Of a stretch of DNA of 7,547 nucleotides, positions 1-6,272 are shown in pieces; positions within the stretch are counted from its first letter, which is position 1, and each line of letters begins with the position of its first letter. The stretch is from Pseudomonadota bacterium. Lineage in GTDB: Bacteria; Pseudomonadota; Gammaproteobacteria; Burkholderiales; Ferrovaceae. The translations under genes and the position numbers were made by a program. Where the stretch lies: the NCBI GenBank assembly GCA_021811005.1, contig JAJZPY010000098.1, positions 1 through 7,547 of the forward strand, written 5' to 3'. Under the pieces are notes generated by a model. The model was not told where the DNA came from. It did not search any database and saw only the letters and a program-made list of their open reading frames with translations.

Positions 1-152
1 GTCAGTTCCTTGGTCTTTTCGGCGACGAGGTCCTCGAGACGGGTGGAGTACTTTTCAAGTTTCTGCTTCTCCTGCTCAATGTCGAACTGAAGACTGAGCT
101 CGTTCATGGTGGTCTTTTGGGTGAGTATTCTCCACGTCAAGGCAATGGAAAA
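1..152 (-). other. Sensor-kinase-like coiled-coil segment fused in frame to the receptor
   Basis: The final 50 or so codons of the open frame read as a short hydrophobic piece (FSIALTWRIL), then a strongly charged helix with LEKYSTRLEDLVAEKTKEL. This last motif is the familiar helical linker placed between a membrane or PAS region and the next domain in histidine kinases and diguanylate cyclases (family consensus close to LEELVAERTAEL). It is not a beta-barrel sequence. The frame has no stop between the two parts. An internal ATG at 107-105 is in frame but has no visible ribosome binding site, so a separate gene starting here is not well supported. The rest of the signalling protein, if present, lies left of the window. 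Confidence 0.6.
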
Positions 153-1529
153 TGGGGAAATCATAAAGACGTCATTGACTTTCCAGCTGTACTGGATGTA
201 GGGCTGGATCGTGGTCAGGGTGTCACCCATCAGGCGATCGATGTATCCCCCGTTGGCCGCGCCATTGCCGGTGTTGAAAGCCTGATTGAGCGTCCAGTCG
301 ATTTCATACTGGGAACGGCTGTTGGTCTGGTAATCAATCCACATCCCGAGATCGAGCGTACCGGGGCCCCACGCTTCCGACATGCGCAGCAGATCCCCAT
401 ACGAGCGGTAATTCATGGTCATGGCCTGCCCCGGCACATCGTTGGGCTGGGGTGTGCCGCCCACCACCGTGCCCAGGCCGGTCGTCAGTGCGCCCGGTGC
501 GTTGGTGTTGTAGCCGTTGTGATAGTAGGAATAGGTGTAGAGCTTGTTGTCCAGGCTCCAGGTCCCGAGCTTGGTTTTCAGGCCGATGTACTCGAAATCC
601 GAAGTGATGTCGTCGTAGTTGTAGCCCGCGTTGTTCTGGCTGCCCGGATTGGTGTCGAGCGCGAAATTGTTGCCATACAGCGCCATTTGCGCCGTGGTGG
701 CCCCGTAAGGAACGTTCTGGCGCACCTTGTTGCCCATGGCCACGAATGACAGGGCGGTCTCGTCTCCCAGCAGGCTCTGGAATTTCATGAACACGTTCTG
801 GCGGCGCTGGCCGCTGTTGGTGAGGTAGCCGTCCGAAGTGAAATTCTTGTAGTCGATGAAGGCGCGGGTGTCGTTGTAGTTCTTCAGGTTGCCCGTATCA
901 AACTGGGCGCCGAACAGATTCGTGTTCCAGCTGCCCGTGGTGCCGTACAGGGAGGTTTTGGTCGTTTCCGAAGGCAGCTTCGACGTCACGGCCACCGTGC
1001 CGCCAAACGTGGCGTTGCCGATGTTGCTGGCATCTCCCGGCCCGCGATCCACCACGATGCCGCCGATGTCCTGGGGCATGAAATAGGAAGTCGAATGATG
1101 GGTGAAATCGTTGGAGTCACCCCACGGAATTCCGTCGAAAGTCACGTTGTACTGGCCGTCGGAAAACCCGCGAATGGTCAGGCTTTGGGTTTCCATCATG
1201 CCCGGTCCGTTGGGGTTGATGCTGACCACGCTGGGCGCAATGGAAATGATGTCCGTGTAGTTTGATCCGGCAGAGGCATTCTCTTCGATGTAATGCTGCG
1301 TGATGATCGACTGGGGCTCTGTTGCGGTCAGCGATGCCTGGGTCGGCGCCTGGTAGGTTGCTGAATCCGGATCTTTCTTGGATGGTGCGGCTCCCGTACC
1401 AGCGGTACCCACGACACCCAAATCCACCGTCTGATCGGCCATCACCGGTGTGGTTGCCCCCAGCACTGCCCACGCTGCCAAAATGGCACGATACAGGCCG
1501 CGCATTTTGAAATGCTCCGCGTTCCCCAT
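1..1529 (-). CDS. TonB-dependent outer-membrane receptor, 3' end open at window edge and apparently chimeric
   Basis: Outer-membrane receptor that would import a substrate using energy from the ExbB-ExbD-TonB complex. The frame is open from an in-frame TGA at 1565-1563 down to base 1, about 509 codons. Residues 9-31 form a Sec signal peptide ending in PVMA before DQ. A plausible TonB box (TVDLGVVGTAG) follows. Residues about 58-184 are a plug domain with the hallmarks QSLTIRGF, VTFDGIPWGD, IVVDRGPGDASNIGNATFGGTVAV. Aromatic-rich alternating beta strands follow (for example YIQYSWKVNDVFMISP). The start at 1529 has a GGGGG about 9 bases upstream; an ATG at 1505 has GGAG about 9 bases upstream and gives a shorter, more typical signal peptide, so either is possible. 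From about residue 460 the sequence stops resembling a barrel and becomes kinase-linker-like (separate entry). Whole receptors are usually 650-900 residues, so most of the barrel is missing here. It lies downstream of a phosphatase gene and behind Pho-box-like repeats, which suggests a phosphorus-containing substrate (inference). Confidence 0.88.
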   Translation of the reverse strand, partial: MGNAEHFKMRGLYRAILAAWAVLGATTPVMADQTVDLGVVGTAGTGAAPSKKDPDSATYQAPTQASLTATEPQSIITQHYIEENASAGSNYTDIISIAPSVVSINPNGPGMMETQSLTIRGFSDGQYNVTFDGIPWGDSNDFTHHSTSYFMPQDIGGIVVDRGPGDASNIGNATFGGTVAVTSKLPSETTKTSLYGTTGSWNTNLFGAQFDTGNLKNYNDTRAFIDYKNFTSDGYLTNSGQRRQNVFMKFQSLLGDETALSFVAMGNKVRQNVPYGATTAQMALYGNNFALDTNPGSQNNAGYNYDDITSDFEYIGLKTKLGTWSLDNKLYTYSYYHNGYNTNAPGALTTGLGTVVGGTPQPNDVPGQAMTMNYRSYGDLLRMSEAWGPGTLDLGMWIDYQTNSRSQYEIDWTLNQAFNTGNGAANGGYIDRLMGDTLTTIQPYIQYSWKVNDVFMISPFSIALTWRILTQKTTMNELSLQFDIEQEKQKLEKYSTRLEDLVAEKTKEL

Positions 1530-1571
1530 CTTGTCGAACCCCCATGTTGAAAATGCAATTGGTCACTTGTA

Positions 1572-1589
1572 GCCCGCGTGAGGGCGGGC
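1572..1589. repeat. GC-rich hairpin between phosphatase and receptor genes
   Basis: Perfect 6-base inverted repeat GCCCGC/GCGGGC with a 6-base loop (GTGAGG on plus). On the minus strand it is followed by ACAAGTGACC, not by a T run, so it is a poor intrinsic terminator for the upstream phosphatase gene. If the receptor promoter proposed at 1610-1665 is used, the hairpin lies in the receptor mRNA leader, 43 bases before the ATG at 1529. Confidence 0.35.
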
Positions 1590-1609
1590 GCTTGTTGAAT
1601 GCGCCTCGC

Positions 1610-1665
1610 ATTTTCCGGGAGCAACGTTGCAGTGAGATGTGGGGGAGATGACAGTGCGATGAAAG
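1610..1665 (-). promoter_or_regulatory. Candidate tandem Pho boxes and -10 element upstream of the receptor
   Basis: On the minus strand 1665-1648 reads CTTTCAT-CGCA-CTGTCAT, differing from the ideal repeat pair (CTGTCAT, 4 bases, CTGTCAT/C) at one repeat base. Keeping the 11-base phase, the next two heptamers are CCCACAT (1643-1637) and CTGCAAC (1632-1626), weaker at 4 and 5 of 7. Ten bases after the last repeat is GAAAAT (1615-1610), 4 of 6 to TATAAT. PhoB sites known from enterobacteria replace the -35 and sit about 10 bases before the -10, as here. Pattern read by eye; PhoB control is inference. Confidence 0.5.
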
Positions 1666-1678
1666 TTGCGGAAATTGC

Positions 1679-2998
1679 TCAGGGCTCGCAATGCAGTGCA
1701 TAGGGCGGTTGCGCCAGCGTCAATGTGCATTGCCGGCGGGTACCCCCTTCTGGATTCTTCTCGTAGAGCACCCAATCCTTCTCGCGCCGTTCCAGCAGCA
1801 CGTAACCGAATTGCTGGGAATTGCGGGATTGAACGAGCCGGGCGCCGGGAATGATCCCGATCGGTTGCGGCAACCCGTCGGGAAAACTGTCTTCCAGTGC
1901 GGACCCTCCGATGCCGGCCAGCAGACTCAAAGGCAGGTTTCCCTGAAATTGATTGATTTCGAACGTGTGGATATGCCCTTGCAGTACCAACTGGATATTT
2001 GATGGCGTCAAATCCGGGAAGCGGCTGCCTTCCAGCGCAGCTGCCACCATACCGCCGTCAGTGAAGTAGCCCCCGAGCGGCTTGTATCCGTACCCCAGTA
2101 CCGGATGATGCAGCACCAGCCAGTTGAAAGGTTGGCGCGCAGCCAGATCCGCCGCTTGCGCCCAGCGGACCGCATAGGTTTCAAGACTGTTGTGATCGGA
2201 AGCTCCTGCTGAATCGAACACGATGAGCTGGCGCTGTTTTCCCAAGGGAACGGCAAACGGTTCGGTGAAGTCTTCCGCGTAGGGAGAATCCCCTCTGCAG
2301 GCCCGCGTTGCGTCGTAGCCACGCGCATCAAGAAAACGGAACCAGCCTTGACCCGCGCGGGCGCAAGACTCGTGATTGCCGCGGGTCATCACCCAAGGGG
2401 CCGCCTCCAGCAACGGTTTTGCCGGATCAAAAAAATCCGCCCACCAGGTGTCCCAACCGTAACCATGGGGACTGCCGGAGCATCCGCCGACCAGGCAGCG
2501 GCTTTCACGATAGTTGTAGTCCCCTACATGGATAACCAGATCAGGGTGCTCGGCAGCGGCGCTGCGCGCGATTCTCGCCAGCGGCCAGCGGGTGGAATCG
2601 TTGCAATCCTGGAAAGCAGCCGGCCACTTCATGCGGCAACCGCTATCGCCCAGCACCACGATCCGGCGGACTGCGGCGACAGGCATGGGCAGTTCCCGGC
2701 CTTCAAACAGCACATGGCGGGCATGGTCAGGCAGCACGAGTTCGCAGGCCAGGACGGGAAATGCGGCCTGCTGGCGGAGACCCTCGGTTTGAGGCTCTGC
2801 CCGCACCCGCATGGGTAGGGACCGGCCATCGACGTCCAGGCCGGGACAGGCTTGGTCGGGGCCGGCCAGCACGCGCACAATGGCCTGCCCTTCAGATCCC
2901 AGCACTACATAAGCCGCTGTTTCCCGCGCAACCGCAGACTGGATCAGGCACAACCAGGCAAACCCCAGGGTTGCCACGCGTTCAAACCGGTAATCCAT
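1679..2998 (-). CDS. Secreted purple-acid-phosphatase-like metallophosphoesterase
   Basis: Calcineurin-like phosphoesterase, 439 residues from the ATG at 2998. All five purple acid phosphatase metal motifs are present in order: GDSG (about 117-120), GDYNY (159-163, the GDxxY form whose Tyr binds the ferric ion in this family), GNHE (207-210), LHHP (297-299) and GHIH (341-344). It should hydrolyse phosphate monoesters or similar at a two-metal site; the substrate cannot be read. A signal peptide (MDYRFERVATLGFAWLCLIQSAVA, cut before RETA) and about ten cysteines after it point to the periplasm or outside. Residues about 25-110 form a beta-rich N-terminal region before the catalytic core, as in larger members of the family. 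The start at 2998 is preferred over an in-frame ATG at 3025, which would overlap tonB and spoil the signal peptide; AGGA lies just before it. It follows the tonB stop by 5 bases, so the two are probably cotranscribed. Confidence 0.9.
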   Translation of the reverse strand: MDYRFERVATLGFAWLCLIQSAVARETAAYVVLGSEGQAIVRVLAGPDQACPGLDVDGRSLPMRVRAEPQTEGLRQQAAFPVLACELVLPDHARHVLFEGRELPMPVAAVRRIVVLGDSGCRMKWPAAFQDCNDSTRWPLARIARSAAAEHPDLVIHVGDYNYRESRCLVGGCSGSPHGYGWDTWWADFFDPAKPLLEAAPWVMTRGNHESCARAGQGWFRFLDARGYDATRACRGDSPYAEDFTEPFAVPLGKQRQLIVFDSAGASDHNSLETYAVRWAQAADLAARQPFNWLVLHHPVLGYGYKPLGGYFTDGGMVAAALEGSRFPDLTPSNIQLVLQGHIHTFEINQFQGNLPLSLLAGIGGSALEDSFPDGLPQPIGIIPGARLVQSRNSQQFGYVLLERREKDWVLYEKNPEGGTRRQCTLTLAQPPYALHCEP

Positions 2999-3003
2999 TT
3001 TTC

Positions 3004-3726
3004 CTATGACCTGAACTCCACCCACACCTGGAACAGGCGCGATTCGTCCCCCATCGCGGCCGGAGGCTGAGGATACTGCGCATTCCGGACAGCAAGCAAG
3101 GCTGCCCGGTCAAACACCCGGAAACCGCTCGAAACGATCACCCGGGCATTGCTTTGCATGCCATGGGATAGCCGGAATTCAACGCGCGCCCTCCCGGTAA
3201 ACTGCATTTCGCTGGCCGACTCGGGATACGCCACGGCCGCCTGCACGGCAGCCCGGACTTTAGCCATGTAGTCTGCCAGCAGGTCGGGCGAAGGCTGTGC
3301 CGGTGCAGGCGATGTCGGCGCCGGCGGAGGAGACTTCTCCGAGAAAGGCGAAGGTTCAGCCGATTTCACAGGCTGCACGGCCGGTGTCGGCTGAGATACG
3401 GGAACCGGTTCAGTTTTTCGGGGAAGCGGGATCTTCTGCACGTGATGCGGCGGCTCAGGGGGTGCCGGCTTGGATTCCGGTGGCACCTCGGCCAGCTGGA
3501 TGGCCACCGGTGCCTTGGTTTCAATGGGCGGGTGCAACGTTTGAGCCAGGATGACCAAAGCAACGATTGCCGCAATCAGCAGCAGTTCGACGGCCACGGC
3601 GAGTCCGAATGACGCCAGCCATCCTTCCCGTTTTTCAGGAACGACCGCGAACAGGGCCTCCAGGGCTTCAGTCCGCACGACGAGCGGCAATGGCAATCTG
3701 GGAGACTCCTGCTGCCTTGACGGCAT
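3004..3726 (-). CDS. tonB: TonB family energy transducer
   Basis: Inner-membrane anchored protein that spans the periplasm and delivers ExbB-ExbD energy to an outer-membrane receptor. There are 240 residues from the ATG at 3726: a cytoplasmic stretch 1-38, one membrane helix at about 39-62 (FGLAVAVELLLIAAIVALVI), a proline-rich periplasmic linker at about 66-149 with many PxP and KP/EP pairs, then a TonB C-terminal domain at about 150-240 with the usual AYPESA, TGRARVEFRL, VIVSSGF, FDRAALLAVRNAQYPQPP landmarks. The start is uncertain: ATG 3726 overlaps exbD by 59 bases and lacks a clear ribosome site, while an in-frame TTG at 3696 has AGGAG 9 bases upstream and would remove 10 residues. Overlap with exbD and the 5-base gap to the phosphatase gene indicate a single transcript. 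Its placement suggests a dedicated TonB for the receptor at 1-1529 (inference). Confidence 0.92.
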   Translation of the reverse strand: MPSRQQESPRLPLPLVVRTEALEALFAVVPEKREGWLASFGLAVAVELLLIAAIVALVILAQTLHPPIETKAPVAIQLAEVPPESKPAPPEPPHHVQKIPLPRKTEPVPVSQPTPAVQPVKSAEPSPFSEKSPPPAPTSPAPAQPSPDLLADYMAKVRAAVQAAVAYPESASEMQFTGRARVEFRLSHGMQSNARVIVSSGFRVFDRAALLAVRNAQYPQPPAAMGDESRLFQVWVEFRS

Positions 3727-4057
3727 CCAGCACGCCCATCACTTTCTGAAGTGCCACGCCCTGCCCACCCACGATGGTGACAGCGGTTTTGGGACCCATG
3801 ACACGCAGGCGCGCCGTCAGATCGGCAGCCGCAATGGTCGCATGTTCCACCCGGATCGCACCGTCCTCACCCAGCTCCACCAATAACTTGGGAGCTGGCA
3901 GGGACTCCGCCGTGGTACTGGTGGGCAATTTGGTCACGTGACCCGAAGAAGGAATCATTTTCAGCAGCAACATCGCAAAAAATACCAACAAGAACAACAT
4001 GATGTCGATCATCGGTATGATTTCGATGCGAGCGCGCCGCTCGTTGAGATAACGCAT
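3668..4057 (-). CDS. exbD: ExbD/TolR family proton-channel subunit
   Basis: Small inner-membrane partner of ExbB that couples proton flow to TonB movement. It has 129 residues from the ATG at 4057. A short cytoplasmic N-terminus (MRYLNERRARIEIIPMID) leads into one membrane helix at about residues 16-36 with the conserved proton-carrying Asp at its start (Asp18 here, in PMIDIMLFLLVFF). A periplasmic domain of about 90 residues follows, with the typical VELGEDGAIRV and late VLDAVKAAGVSQIAIA segments. A TTG at 4063 could add two residues, but the ATG is preferred. The gene starts 26 bases after exbB ends, and its 3' end overlaps tonB. The TolR alternative is less likely because the next gene is tonB rather than tolA. 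Confidence 0.94.
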   Translation of the reverse strand: MRYLNERRARIEIIPMIDIMLFLLVFFAMLLLKMIPSSGHVTKLPTSTTAESLPAPKLLVELGEDGAIRVEHATIAAADLTARLRVMGPKTAVTIVGGQGVALQKVMGVLDAVKAAGVSQIAIAARRAD

Positions 4058-4083
4058 GGACAAGGGACCTGACCGGGATGTCT

Positions 4084-4731
4084 TCAGAGTGCTTTCAGAT
4101 GCCCCTGAATCGTGGTATCGGCACGGTTCAGGATCATGATCTTGAGCGTTTCCATCTGGTGCACCACCAGCCGGATGCGCGTGTTCAGGCTGTTGAAGAA
4201 AATCAGGCCCACCATGGCCACCACCAGCCCGGATGCCGTTGCCAGCAAGGCTTCCGCAATGCCCGACGTCACTTCGGCCGCAGCATCCTGACCTGAACCC
4301 AGCACGCTGAAAGCATTGAACATGCCCAGGATGGTGCCAAAAAGGCCCAACAGCGGCGCCAGCGTAATGATGGTATCGAGCATCCAGAGCGACCGGTCCA
4401 GCTTGGGAACCTCATGCATCACCGCTTCTTCCAGGGTGCTGTCCATGGACTCGCGGTCAGCCCGTGTGGCGGGCTGCGCGCTGCTGGCCGCATCGATCAG
4501 CTGCCGGTGCGGCAGCTTGGGATACTTGTGAAATATGTCGGTCAGGCCTGAATGACTGTCGGCGCTGCGTGATTTCAGGAGCCGGATGAGATGGTCGCCC
4601 GCTTCAAGCATGTTGGACAGATAGCGGCTGCGTTCGATGATGACGGTCAACGCAAGGGTCAACAACAGCATCATCAGGTATAGGGTTCCACCGGAATCGT
4701 TGGCAATATCAATCAGATGTGACAAGTTCAT
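4084..4731 (-). CDS. exbB: ExbB/TolQ/MotA family proton-channel subunit
   Basis: Inner-membrane protein forming the pentameric proton channel with ExbD and energising TonB. It has 215 residues, slightly shorter than the classical ExbB of about 240. There are three membrane helices: about 15-33 (TLYLMMLLLTLALTVIIE), 119-142 (DTIITLAPLLGLFGTILGMFNAF) and 157-180 (GIAEALLATASGLVVAMVGLIFF). A cytoplasmic domain lies between the first two. The LAPLLGLFGTILGM and IAEALLATASGLVVA segments are the conserved family core. It is the first gene of the minus-strand group and diverges from the dehydrogenase gene across 161 bases that hold a Pho-box-like promoter. The start ATG at 4731 follows GGTGG by 7 bases, and the predicted leader is only about 20 bases. 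Confidence 0.94.
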   Translation of the reverse strand: MNLSHLIDIANDSGGTLYLMMLLLTLALTVIIERSRYLSNMLEAGDHLIRLLKSRSADSHSGLTDIFHKYPKLPHRQLIDAASSAQPATRADRESMDSTLEEAVMHEVPKLDRSLWMLDTIITLAPLLGLFGTILGMFNAFSVLGSGQDAAAEVTSGIAEALLATASGLVVAMVGLIFFNSLNTRIRLVVHQMETLKIMILNRADTTIQGHLKAL

Positions 4732-4758
4732 GGGCGCGCCACCAGAAAAATTTTCAGT

Positions 4759-4792
4759 ATTATGGAAGGCCTGCGTTGCAAAACCGTGACAA
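4759..4792 (-). promoter_or_regulatory. Candidate Pho box and -10 element upstream of exbB
   Basis: On the minus strand 4792-4775 reads TTGTCAC-GGTT-TTGCAAC, two heptamers at 11-base phase. The first matches the Pho repeat at 6 of 7 and the second at 4 of 7. Exactly 10 bases later is CATAAT (4764-4759), 5 of 6 to the -10 consensus. The predicted start of transcription is near 4752, about 20 bases before the exbB ATG. The geometry copies that of classical PhoB-activated promoters; the second repeat is weak, so this is a suggestion. Confidence 0.42.
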
Positions 4793-4822
4793 TGAAAAGA
4801 TCCATTGCAATGTTGCGGACAG

Positions 4823-4850
4823 TTGTCAAGATGCTCCTGTATCAGATAGT
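4823..4850 (+). promoter_or_regulatory. Candidate sigma-70 promoter for the dehydrogenase gene
   Basis: TTGTCA (4823-4828, 5 of 6 to TTGACA) and GATAGT (4845-4850, 4 of 6 to TATAAT) are separated by 16 bases. It would give a leader of roughly 35 bases before the ATG at 4893. No Pho-box-like repeat was seen in this direction. Confidence 0.3.
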
Positions 4851-4882
4851 CTTATAGGTTTTCCTCTGTCTGATGCCCCGTT

Positions 4883-4886
4883 GGAG
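4883..4886 (+). promoter_or_regulatory. Ribosome binding site fixing the dehydrogenase start
   Basis: GGAG lies 6 bases before the ATG at 4893. It decides for this start over an upstream in-frame ATG at 4719, which would overlap exbB and add 58 residues with no resemblance to the aldehyde dehydrogenase family. Confidence 0.75.
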
Positions 4887-4892
4887 CGCAAC

Positions 4893-6272
4893 ATGCCTTT
4901 CCTCAGCCGGAATCCGGCCACCGAAGCGTCTTATGGCGAATTTCCCTCGATAGACAAAGCAACGCTCCTGGCAACCCTGGAGCGCGTGCGGGAAGCCCAG
5001 AAATCATGGCGCGATGTTCCCCTGGCTGAACGCGCGGTCGCCGTGCAACGTCTGGGCAGCGCACTGCTGGCCCGGCGCGACGAGCTGGCGCGCCTGATCA
5101 CCGAGGAAATGGGCAAAGTGCAACGGGAAGCACGGGCTGAAATCGAAAAGTGCGCCCAGCTTTGCGAATATTACGCGACCGAAGGCATCGCCTACCTCGC
5201 CCCCGAGCCGGCTGCCGTCCCCGCCAGCCGGGCCTATGTGGCTTACCAGCCGCTGGGCGTGGTGCTGGGCATCATGCCCTGGAATTTTCCCTTCTGGCAG
5301 GTGCTGCGCTTCGCCGTTCCCGCACTGCTGGCGGGCAATGGCGCCGCTTACAAACACGCGCCCAATGTGCCGCGCTGCGCGCTTGCCCTGGAATCCCTGG
5401 TGCTCGAAGCCGGATTGCCCCCAGGCCTGCTGACCAATCTGTTCATCGAAGACGCCTTGGTGGCCGATGCCATCGCCAGCCCGCACGTGCATGCGGTGAC
5501 CGTGACCGGGTCGGAACGCGCGGGTCGGGCGGTAGCCGCCCTGGCCGGCGTTCACCTCAAGAAATGCATTCTGGAGCTGGGGGGCTCGGACCCCTTCGTC
5601 GTGCTGGCCGATGCCGACCTGGAATGGACGGTGCGGCAGGCCGTGAAATCCCGCTACGTGAACTGCGGACAAGCTTGCATTGCTGCCAAGCGCTTCATCC
5701 TCGCCCCCGAAATTGCCGACGCCTTTGTCCGGCAATTCGTTGAACAAGTCGCCACCCTGAAAACGGGAGACCCTTTCGACGCCGCGACAGCCATGGGGCC
5801 CCTGGCTCGACGCGACCTGCGCGATCATCTGGATTTGCAGGTGCGCACAGCCGTGTCCGGCGGCGCCCAGGTCTTGCTGGGCGGGCATCCGGAAACTGGT
5901 CCAGGCTGGTTTTACGCGCCCACGGTGCTGGATGGCATCACGCCCGCTTCACCGGTCTGGCAGCAGGAACTGTTCGGCCCCGTCGCCCTGATCGTGCGGG
6001 CGCACGACGAAGCAGACGCGCTGGCGCTGGCCAACGACACCCCTTACGGGCTGGGCTCCTCGGTCTGGAGCCGCGACGTGACCCGGGCCGAGCAGTTTGC
6101 AGCCCGCATCGAAGCCGGCTGCTCCTACGTCAACAGCCTGGTGAAATCCAACCCTCGCCTGCCTTTTGGCGGCATCAAGAACTCGGGCTTCGGGCGCGAG
6201 CTGTCATCGCAGGGCATCCGGGAGTTCACCAACGTCAAAACCCTGTGGGTGCGGGAATCCGGCAACCTCTGA
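4893..6272 (+). CDS. gabD1: NAD(P)-dependent succinate-semialdehyde dehydrogenase, Sad/GabD1 type
   Basis: Cytoplasmic aldehyde dehydrogenase expected to oxidise succinate semialdehyde to succinate (end of the GABA pathway). It has 459 residues, matching the short Sad/GabD1 branch (about 455-465) rather than the longer GabD branch (about 480). Landmarks in order: EEMGK (71-75), the PWNFPFWQ cofactor and oxyanion region with Asn131, TGSERAG (205-211), the general-base Glu228 in LELGGSDPF, catalytic Cys262 in NCGQACIAAKRF, EELFGP-like QELFGP (358-363), and LPFGGIKNSGFGRE near the C-terminus. SRAYVAYQPLGVVLGIMPWN, KHAPNVP and GSDPF are typical of this branch. A second cysteine (258) lies four residues before the catalytic one. 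It diverges from exbB and converges on ilvA. No other GABA gene is visible, so the in vivo substrate could be another short semialdehyde. Confidence 0.88.
   Translation: MPFLSRNPATEASYGEFPSIDKATLLATLERVREAQKSWRDVPLAERAVAVQRLGSALLARRDELARLITEEMGKVQREARAEIEKCAQLCEYYATEGIAYLAPEPAAVPASRAYVAYQPLGVVLGIMPWNFPFWQVLRFAVPALLAGNGAAYKHAPNVPRCALALESLVLEAGLPPGLLTNLFIEDALVADAIASPHVHAVTVTGSERAGRAVAALAGVHLKKCILELGGSDPFVVLADADLEWTVRQAVKSRYVNCGQACIAAKRFILAPEIADAFVRQFVEQVATLKTGDPFDAATAMGPLARRDLRDHLDLQVRTAVSGGAQVLLGGHPETGPGWFYAPTVLDGITPASPVWQQELFGPVALIVRAHDEADALALANDTPYGLGSSVWSRDVTRAEQFAARIEAGCSYVNSLVKSNPRLPFGGIKNSGFGRELSSQGIREFTNVKTLWVRESGNL

Noticed and set aside
1..107. Separate signalling gene starting at the in-frame ATG at 107
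   Set aside because: There is no stop codon between the receptor and this ATG and no ribosome binding site before it, so the sequence shows one continuous frame.
117..749. Long plus-strand open frame of 210 codons
   Set aside because: It is opposite the receptor gene, has no recognisable domain or ribosome site, and the minus-strand frame gives a clear signal peptide, plug domain and beta strands.
1572..1589. Hairpin as an intrinsic terminator for the phosphatase gene
   Set aside because: The stem is only six bases, no T run follows on the minus strand, and it lies almost 90 bases past the stop codon, nearer the receptor start. It is kept only as a hairpin.
4719..4892. Upstream ATG extending the dehydrogenase by 58 residues
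   Set aside because: It would overlap exbB, lacks family similarity, and the ATG at 4893 has a well-spaced GGAG.
4732..4892. Fur box upstream of exbB, expected for many TonB systems
   Set aside because: No stretch resembling GATAATGATAATCATTATC was found in either intergenic region, which is one reason to look at phosphate rather than iron.
5004..5888. Minus-strand open frame of 294 codons inside the dehydrogenase gene
   Set aside because: Mirror of a strongly recognisable aldehyde dehydrogenase with all catalytic motifs; its own translation resembles no family and follows from high GC at third positions.
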